From Thiohalobacter sp. (GTDB taxonomy: Bacteria; Pseudomonadota; Gammaproteobacteria; DSM-19610): DNA of 11,706 nucleotides. The DNA is taken from the NCBI GenBank assembly GCA_027080445.1, contig JALWRY010000427.1, forward strand, positions 1-11,706. The letters run 5' to 3'. The notes beneath the pieces were generated by a model. It was not told the origin of the DNA. It made no database searches and worked only from the letters and a program-made list of their open reading frames with translations. Position 1 is the stretch's first letter, and every line of letters begins with the position of its first letter. This document shows positions 8,179 to 11,706 of the stretch, in pieces. Position numbers and translations under genes: made by a program.

Positions 8179-8988
8179 TTACTCCTCGTTGACACTGTGT
8201 GACTTGTTGCTGTAATAGCGCGCAACATTGACCTTGTTGCCATCCGTTAGCAGGTTGGCGGTGTTCTTCATCATGGCGAACTGGTCGTTATCGCGGTCGC
8301 CGTTCTGCCACTTGTTGATCTGGCTGATGATGTACTTCGGTGGTTGTCCGGCCAGTGGCGGGAAGTGTTCGCCAAAACCTTCACCATTCGGGCCGTGGCA
8401 GGCGTTGCAGCGCGGCATCAGGTATTCCGGTTTGCCACGTACGGCCAGTTCGTGCCCCCGTTCCAGGGTTTCGAAATCCACCGGTTCCGGTTTGGCGGAA
8501 AACGGCAGGCTGGCGTAGTAGTTGGAAACGTTGTAGATGTCCTTCGCACTGAGCGCCTTCGCAATCGGGTTCATCATCGGATCGCGGCGGATGCCGGGCG
8601 AATAGATGGTCAGGTCCTTGTAGACGCGGGGCGTCTTTTCGTAATCGCGGGATATCGGGTCGACCTTCACGCCGATATCCATCGGGTCGCGGGCGAAGTC
8701 CCGGAGTTGCTTGGCGATATATTTCGGGTGCAGGCCGGCAAGACGCGGGTAACCGAGTTCCTGGTTGCCTTCACCGTTCTGACCATGACAGTGCGCGCAG
8801 GCAGTCACGCCATCGAGTCCGTTCAGGGCTATTTTTCTGCCTTCAGCCACGGCGGCAGGGTCGGTTTTTTCGACCAGGTAGCGAGGCTGGTGCGTGTAGC
8901 GGTAGCCGAGTACAACGGCCGCGATTACAGAGACAACCAGTATCGCCAGGCGCCTGACACGTGTACCAAAGAGGGTTTCCTTGACCAT
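8179..8988 (-). CDS. tsdB: Membrane-anchored cytochrome c4-like dihaem protein, TsdB-like
   Basis: This protein has 269 residues. An uncleaved anchor or signal segment at about 11-28 (VRRLAILVVSVIAAVVLG) would hold it at the periplasmic face of the inner membrane. Two cytochrome c domains follow, giving the cytochrome c4 pattern. Domain 1 has CAHCH (Cys64-His68), GYPRLAGLHPKYIAKQL and a likely distal Met in DPMMNPIAKAL (Met138 or 139). Domain 2 has CNACH (Cys194-His198), FPPLAGQPPKYIISQI and a likely distal Met in DQFAMMKNTANLL (Met239 or 240). TsdB, the electron acceptor of TsdA, is a c4-like dihaem protein encoded directly upstream of tsdA, as here. The expected role is to take electrons from TsdA and pass them towards a terminal oxidase. 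An AGGA ribosome-binding sequence sits about seven bases before the ATG. A general cytochrome c4 role cannot be excluded. Confidence 0.82.
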   Translation of the reverse strand: MVKETLFGTRVRRLAILVVSVIAAVVLGYRYTHQPRYLVEKTDPAAVAEGRKIALNGLDGVTACAHCHGQNGEGNQELGYPRLAGLHPKYIAKQLRDFARDPMDIGVKVDPISRDYEKTPRVYKDLTIYSPGIRRDPMMNPIAKALSAKDIYNVSNYYASLPFSAKPEPVDFETLERGHELAVRGKPEYLMPRCNACHGPNGEGFGEHFPPLAGQPPKYIISQINKWQNGDRDNDQFAMMKNTANLLTDGNKVNVARYYSNKSHSVNEE

Positions 8989-9003
8989 GATTTCCTGCTC
9001 CGT

Positions 9004-9477
9004 TCAGGCGCTGCGTACAGCGATGGCATCAAGTGGACCTGCGCCGCCATCCGGCTCGTTGCTGTAACGCAGGTGAAGGGCGCTGAACAGGTACATGCCA
9101 AGCGACATGGACAGCACGAAAGTGAGGACCTGGGGGTTGCCGGTGATACCGGATACCAGTGCCGGACCCGGGCAGAAACCAACCAGTCCCCAGCCGATGC
9201 CGAACAGGGCGGCGCCGGCGACCAGTGGCGTGTCGATGTCCATGCGCGTCGGCAACTGGAATTTTTCACCGAACACACTGTGTTCGCGTTTCAGGATCAG
9301 CCGCTGGCTGATGAAATAGGTCACAACCGCACCGAGCAGCACCATGACGAGGCTCGGGTCCCAGTTGTCGATAAAGTCGAGGAAGCTGACAACTTTCCCG
9401 GGTTGTGTCATGCCGGAAACCGCCAGGCCGATGGAGAAAACAAATCCACTCAGAAAAATCACGAGGTTAGGCAGCAT
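9004..9477 (-). CDS. DUF6691 / YeeE-YedE family membrane protein (second half of split pair)
   Basis: This 157-residue protein has about four hydrophobic segments (near residues 5-23, 43-60, 85-104 and 117-135). It shows the marks of the DUF6691 family: SGMTQPGKVVSFLDF (21-35) and GWGLVGFCPGPALVSGI (95-111) with Cys102. The family is related to YeeE/YedE (Sulf_transp), whose full-length member TsuA takes up thiosulfate through conserved cysteines. In many bacteria the fold is split over two short genes, as here. Its ATG at 9477 overlaps the stop codon of the preceding YeeE gene by one base (TGATG), so the two are probably made in equal amounts and assemble together. The C-terminal tail (about 138-157) is polar. 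The transported species is inferred from the family and the tsd neighbours. Confidence 0.88.
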   Translation of the reverse strand: MLPNLVIFLSGFVFSIGLAVSGMTQPGKVVSFLDFIDNWDPSLVMVLLGAVVTYFISQRLILKREHSVFGEKFQLPTRMDIDTPLVAGAALFGIGWGLVGFCPGPALVSGITGNPQVLTFVLSMSLGMYLFSALHLRYSNEPDGGAGPLDAIAVRSA

Positions 9478-9908
9478 CAGATAGCCCCCCCAAAGAGCTG
9501 ATTGACGACAATGGCAGTGATGGAGCCGGTAATAATGAATGTCGCGGCGGCGACGATGGAGCGCGGCGCGAGCCGGCCTATGCCGCAGACACCATGGCCG
9601 CTGGTGCAGCCATTACCGAGGCGTGCTCCGAAACCCACCAGTAAGCCGGCGGCGATGATCGCGGGCATGGAACGGTCCACGCTGAAATCCAGAGCCTCGG
9701 GGTAGAAGATACGGATAACGATACCGCCGCAGAGCAGGCCGGCCACGAACAGCAGGCGCCACAGCGTGTCATTTTTCCGGGTTTGCAGCAGGCCACCGAA
9801 GATGCCGCTGATACCCGCGATTTTTGCGTTGAAATACAACATGGCTGCGCCGGCGAGGCCAATCAATACTCCGCCGACCAGTGAAGCCACTGGCGTAAAG
9901 TTTTCCAT
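9477..9908 (-). CDS. YeeE/YedE family (Sulf_transp) membrane protein, first half of split pair
   Basis: This 143-residue membrane protein is the first gene of the operon. It has about four hydrophobic segments (near residues 7-24, 52-67, 82-95 and 116-135). The family motif GFGARLGNGCTSGHGVCG lies at 92-109 with Cys101 and Cys108; such cysteines relay thiosulfate or sulfane sulfur in TsuA-like proteins. I prefer the ATG at 9908 (MENFTPVASLVGG), the usual family N-terminus, which has GAGGACGGGA just upstream. The ATG at 9938 would add ten basic residues and lies inside a strong hairpin. With the overlapping DUF6691 gene it would form a full transporter. Being upstream of tsdBA it may feed or clear thiosulfate or sulfane sulfur; direction is unknown. 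Confidence 0.88.
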   Translation of the reverse strand: MENFTPVASLVGGVLIGLAGAAMLYFNAKIAGISGIFGGLLQTRKNDTLWRLLFVAGLLCGGIVIRIFYPEALDFSVDRSMPAIIAAGLLVGFGARLGNGCTSGHGVCGIGRLAPRSIVAAATFIITGSITAIVVNQLFGGAI

Positions 9909-9928
9909 TTTTCCCGTCCTCTTGCGTT

Positions 9929-9952
9929 GCCGGCTCATGTCGTGGAGCCGGC
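9929..9952 (-). promoter_or_regulatory. GC-rich hairpin in the leader of the sulfur operon
   Basis: A perfect 8-bp inverted repeat (GCCGGCTC / GAGCCGGC) encloses an 8-base loop and ends 20 bases upstream of the yeeE-like ATG at 9908. It is not followed by a T-run, so it is not a classical terminator for the minus strand. In the mRNA leader it would form a stable stem just upstream of the ribosome-binding sequence. It could protect the 5' end, influence translation or be a DNA operator; the sequence does not decide. Confidence 0.5.
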
Positions 9953-9998
9953 GCCCTGTCAGTTTTTATCGCAGTGGTCTGCGATTGATTATGTGAAT

Positions 9999-10018
9999 GT
10001 TCATGTTCAGCCATGAAC
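9999..10018. promoter_or_regulatory. Candidate operator: 7-bp inverted repeat GTTCATG-N6-CATGAAC
   Basis: A perfect palindrome with two 7-bp arms and a 6-base spacer lies about 90 bases upstream of the yeeE-like start. Its size and symmetry (20 bp, one half-site per helical turn) are typical of a dimeric regulator site. No regulator can be named. Confidence in the repeat itself is high; its function is inferred. Confidence 0.45.
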
Positions 10019-10243
10019 GATCGTCAGGGGACATGGCAAGTTACGGGCTAATCCGGAAAAATACTATATAAACAACAATATATAAAACTATGTGAGCTTT
10101 GGTACAGAACCTGGAAAAGCCGGGTAGCTGAGTGTCAGAAATACCGACAATTTTGGGGGCTGAATGCCCGGCGCATCTATATTAGATAGTGCTTAAATAT
10201 TTACATAAGGTAATTAGTAGATGTTAAAAAACTAAACTACTGA

Positions 10244-10301
10244 TTATATATAGTTGAAATATATAAAAAATATTGAATATTTTGGTGGGATTTTCCATCA
10301 A
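10244..10301. repeat. Three abutting AT-rich inverted repeats
   Basis: Three dyads lie end to end. The first (10244-10266) has 8-bp arms TTATATAT / ATATATAA around 7 bases. The second (10267-10283) is AAAATATT-G-AATATTTT, perfect over 17 bp. The third (10282-10301) is TTGGTGG-N6-CCATCAA with one mismatched pair. Short dyads are common in AT-rich DNA, so each alone means little. The head-to-tail packing in a divergent promoter region suggests protein binding or a transcript end. Confidence 0.4.
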
Positions 10302-10342
10302 TTATTTTTGTAACCTTCCCCGACAGCCAGGTGTGTCCAACT

Positions 10343-10374
10343 GTCTATTTGTCATGTCATGTTGGCAAATAGAC
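10343..10374. repeat. 9-bp perfect inverted repeat upstream of motY
   Basis: The arms GTCTATTTG (10343-10351) and CAAATAGAC (10366-10374) are perfectly complementary with a 14-base loop. The loop contains a tandem TCATG TCATG. It lies about 145 bases upstream of the chosen motY start. It may be an operator or an RNA stem in the motY leader; no T-run follows, so it is not a clear terminator. Confidence 0.45.
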
Positions 10375-10402
10375 TTACGTTTGCAAGGGGTGATGGCGTG
10401 TT

Positions 10403-10428
10403 TTTGTCATATTTAGTGACAAAGTCAC
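10403..10428. promoter_or_regulatory. Overlapping TGTCA/TGACA palindromes upstream of motY
   Basis: TTTGTCA (10403-10409) and TGACAAA (10417-10423) form a perfect 7-bp inverted repeat with a 7-base spacer. It overlaps a second perfect palindrome, GTGAC-AAA-GTCAC (10416-10428). The site lies about 90 bases before the motY ATG. Overlapping palindromes of this size often mark regulator binding; the regulator is unknown. Confidence 0.4.
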
Positions 10429-10517
10429 ACTGGGGTTATGTCCAGGCAAGGGTTGTGCCAGAAAATGAATTTTGCCAGCGGGCTCAAGATGCAGTGGCTT
10501 TGCGTCGAAAACAGGCC

Positions 10518-11396
10518 ATGACCTGTCTCAATACATTTCGCGCGCTTGCGTGCAGCCTGTTGGCATTCCTGTTTACCAGTCTGCCTGTCAGCGCAAATTT
10601 GCAGCAGTTTCAATCCAGCTGGGAGGACTCGGCGTGGGTCGTCGATACGGCGCCGAAACAGTGTTCCCTGACGCAACAGATCCCGCGTTTCGGGCGTGCA
10701 CGTTTCGAGCAGCATTCCGGCCATCGCCTGACATTTTCCCTGCTGGTTGACCAGCCGCCGGTCAGGGACCAGGCGGCACATATCCGTTCCGAGGCGCCAC
10801 CCTGGCAGCACGAAGGCAAACCGCGCGACCTGGGCGGCTTCCGGCTGGTGCAGGGCAAGACGCCACTCAGCATCCCGCGTGACCAGGCGCTGCGGCTTTA
10901 CTATGAACTTGAGCAGGGTATGCAGCCGGTCATCGCCTTCGATGACTGGGGTGACGGGCGTGACAAGGTCGAGGTGGCCTTGATGCCGGTGCGTTTTCGT
11001 GAAGCCTTGCCGAAGTTCCTCGCCTGTACGGCGGGGCTGCTCTACCTGGACTTTGAGCCGCGCGCGGAACAAAAGGTGTTCTTCCCGACCAACAGCGCCA
11101 GGTTGAGCCGGGCAGCGCGGCGTGTACTGGAAAGTATTGCGCACGATTACCGTAAAAAAGCGGATTTCCGTATTGTGCTTGGTGGGCATGCGGACGAACG
11201 CGGCAGTTCGGCTTTCAACCTGGCCTTGTCGCGTCGGCGTGCCGTGATGGTGGCCCGTTACCTGCGTTCTCGCGGTGTGCCGGCCAAAGCAATTGAATCA
11301 AGGTTCTTCGGTGAATCGCAACCGGAGGTCGCGCAGAGCAACCCCGAGGCCTGGGCGAGGAACCGGCGCGTGACAGTCTGGATTGCTGACAAGTGA
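10518..11396 (+). CDS. motY: MotY-like OmpA-family protein (sodium-type flagellar stator component)
   Basis: This exported protein has 292 residues with a signal peptide at about 1-26 (ending SLPVSA). The ATG at 10518 is chosen because it starts the signal peptide; an upstream in-frame ATG at 10359 would put about 50 polar residues before it. The N-terminal half matches the MotY N-domain: a C-L-x5-P-x-F-G pattern near Cys49, APPW near 93, ELEQGMQPVIAFDDW and FLACTAGLL with Cys170. The two cysteines are 121 residues apart, close to the spacing of the disulfide pair in Vibrio MotY. The C-terminal OmpA/MotB-like domain (about 185-290) has GGHADERGS (Asp226), NLALSRRRA and NRRVTVW for peptidoglycan binding. 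MotY forms the T ring that holds the PomA/PomB stator. No other flagellar gene is in view, so a different cell-wall role is possible. Its ribosome-binding sequence is weak. Confidence 0.82.
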   Translation: MTCLNTFRALACSLLAFLFTSLPVSANLQQFQSSWEDSAWVVDTAPKQCSLTQQIPRFGRARFEQHSGHRLTFSLLVDQPPVRDQAAHIRSEAPPWQHEGKPRDLGGFRLVQGKTPLSIPRDQALRLYYELEQGMQPVIAFDDWGDGRDKVEVALMPVRFREALPKFLACTAGLLYLDFEPRAEQKVFFPTNSARLSRAARRVLESIAHDYRKKADFRIVLGGHADERGSSAFNLALSRRRAVMVARYLRSRGVPAKAIESRFFGESQPEVAQSNPEAWARNRRVTVWIADK

Positions 11397-11406
11397 ATGG
11401 CGCCGG

Positions 11407-11706
11407 CTACTGTTTGACCGGGCGTTTCGCCAGTTTGCGTTGCAGTGTCCGGCGGTGCATGTGAAGTTTGCGCGCCGCCTCGGAAATATTCCCTCCGCAT
11501 TCCGTTAATACCTTTTGCAGGTGCTCCCATTCCAGCCGTCTTACGCTCATGGGGTTGCTGGACAGCGCAACGTCGGGGTTACCCTCGTCCTTGTGCAGGG
11601 CCGCAAGGATCTCGTCCGCGTCGGCAGGTTTTGCCAGGTAGTGGGTGACACCCAGTTTAATGGCTTCAACGGCCGTGGCGATACTGGCGTAACCGGTCAG
11701 AATCAC
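11407..11706 (-). CDS. regA: RegA/PrrA/ActR-type redox response regulator, C-terminal part
   Basis: The last 99 codons of a minus-strand gene are visible; the N-terminus with the phospho-acceptor Asp lies beyond the right edge. The visible part begins in the receiver domain with VILTGYASIATAVEAIKLG (conserved switch Thr) and YLAKPADADEIL (conserved Lys). A linker (about residues 40-53 of the fragment) follows. A Fis-type helix-turn-helix ends the protein: RRLEWEHLQKVLTECGGNIS then EAARKLHMHRRTLQRKL. The RTLQRKLAKRPV ending is characteristic of the RegA/PrrA/ActR/RoxR family, which pairs with a redox-sensing RegB-type kinase and controls respiration and energy genes. It is convergent with motY, with only ten bases between the two stop codons and no obvious terminator. 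Whether it controls the nearby sulfur operon is a guess. Confidence 0.88.
   Translation of the reverse strand: MILTGYASIATAVEAIKLGVTHYLAKPADADEILAALHKDEGNPDVALSSNPMSVRRLEWEHLQKVLTECGGNISEAARKLHMHRRTLQRKLAKRPVKQ

Larger units (their letters stand above)
9909..10517. other. Divergent intergenic region, AT-rich, no supported gene
   Basis: This gap separates the minus-strand sulfur operon from plus-strand motY. From about 10060 to 10320 it is very AT-rich, in sharp contrast to the GC-rich genes on both sides. No open reading frame here has both a plausible ribosome-binding sequence and a recognisable product, and no tRNA or IS element was seen. It should contain the promoters of both transcripts, but I found no convincing -35/-10 pair or sigma-54 site by eye. 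It contains several perfect inverted repeats, listed separately. Confidence 0.7.

Noticed and set aside
8344..9501. A 385-codon open frame on the plus strand
   Set aside because: It lies antisense across the TsdB-like and DUF6691 genes, whose motifs are unmistakable. Its translation shows no domain, and long antisense frames are expected in GC-rich coding DNA.
9769..10014. Small minus-strand frame starting MAEHEHSHNQS
   Set aside because: The His-rich start looks inviting, but the frame continues as an out-of-frame reading of the YeeE gene, and its ATG lies inside the 9999-10018 palindrome.
10337..10374. Possible RNA pseudoknot (CCAAC/GTTGG crossing the 9-bp stem)
   Set aside because: The connecting loops would be one and zero bases long, too short to cross the stems; the 5-bp pairing is likely chance.
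10363..10386. Sigma-54-like TTGGCA ... TTGC promoter
   Set aside because: The GG to GC spacing is about 17 bases, not the required 10.
10359..10517. Upstream start for motY
   Set aside because: It would place about 50 polar residues before a clear signal peptide and would cover the palindromic control sites.
10425..11189. A 254-codon minus-strand frame
   Set aside because: It is antisense to motY, and its translation has no recognisable features.
11397..11406. Shared terminator between motY and the response regulator
   Set aside because: Only ten bases separate the stops, and no GC stem with a T-run is visible there.
1..11706. CRISPR array, tRNA, rRNA, IS element or prophage genes
   Set aside because: No regularly spaced repeats, cloverleaf-like sequence, transposase or phage motif was seen on either strand.

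Overview
The window looks like chromosomal DNA from a sulfur-oxidising gammaproteobacterium. The coding regions are visibly GC-rich and gene ends are tightly packed. A MotY-type protein (largely a gammaproteobacterial family) and a RegA/PrrA-type redox response regulator lie next to a set of thiosulfate and sulfur-compound genes. The species cannot be named from the sequence alone.

Region 1 to 9908 is one long minus-strand gene train, read from right to left. In order of transcription it holds: a YeeE/YedE-family membrane protein (9477-9908); its DUF6691-type partner (9004-9477); a membrane-anchored cytochrome c4-like dihaem protein (8179-8988, TsdB-like); a dihaem thiosulfate dehydrogenase of the TsdA family (7263-8171); a SulP anion transporter with a STAS domain (5602-7260); an exported DsrE-like protein (5162-5584); a SoxB-like metallohydrolase with unusual metal-site residues (3310-5145); an RND/MMPL-family transporter (1025-3310); a LolA-fold periplasmic protein (234-1025); and the N-terminus of a probable outer-membrane barrel protein (1-220, cut by the window edge). 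All gaps are under 20 bp, and several stop and start codons overlap by one base, so this is very probably one operon of at least ten genes.

The first part (YeeE pair, TsdB-TsdA) fits thiosulfate or sulfane-sulfur transport and oxidation of thiosulfate to tetrathionate in the periplasm. The middle part (SulP, DsrE-like, SoxB-like) suggests anion transport, sulfur carriage and hydrolysis of a sulfur ester or sulfonate-like bond. The last part (RND, LolA-like, barrel) looks like an envelope-spanning export or trafficking module. No SoxXA, SoxYZ or SoxCD gene is present here, so the partner of the SoxB-like enzyme is an open question. The combination of these three parts in one operon is the most interesting thing in the window.

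Region 9909 to 10517 has no supported gene. It is strongly AT-rich between about 10060 and 10320 and holds a series of inverted repeats between the divergently transcribed operon and motY. No convincing sigma-70 promoter could be picked by eye.

Region 10518 to 11706 has a plus-strand MotY-like OmpA-family protein (10518-11396). Ten bases away and convergent with it is the C-terminal part of a RegA/PrrA/ActR-type response regulator (11407-11706), which runs off the right edge.
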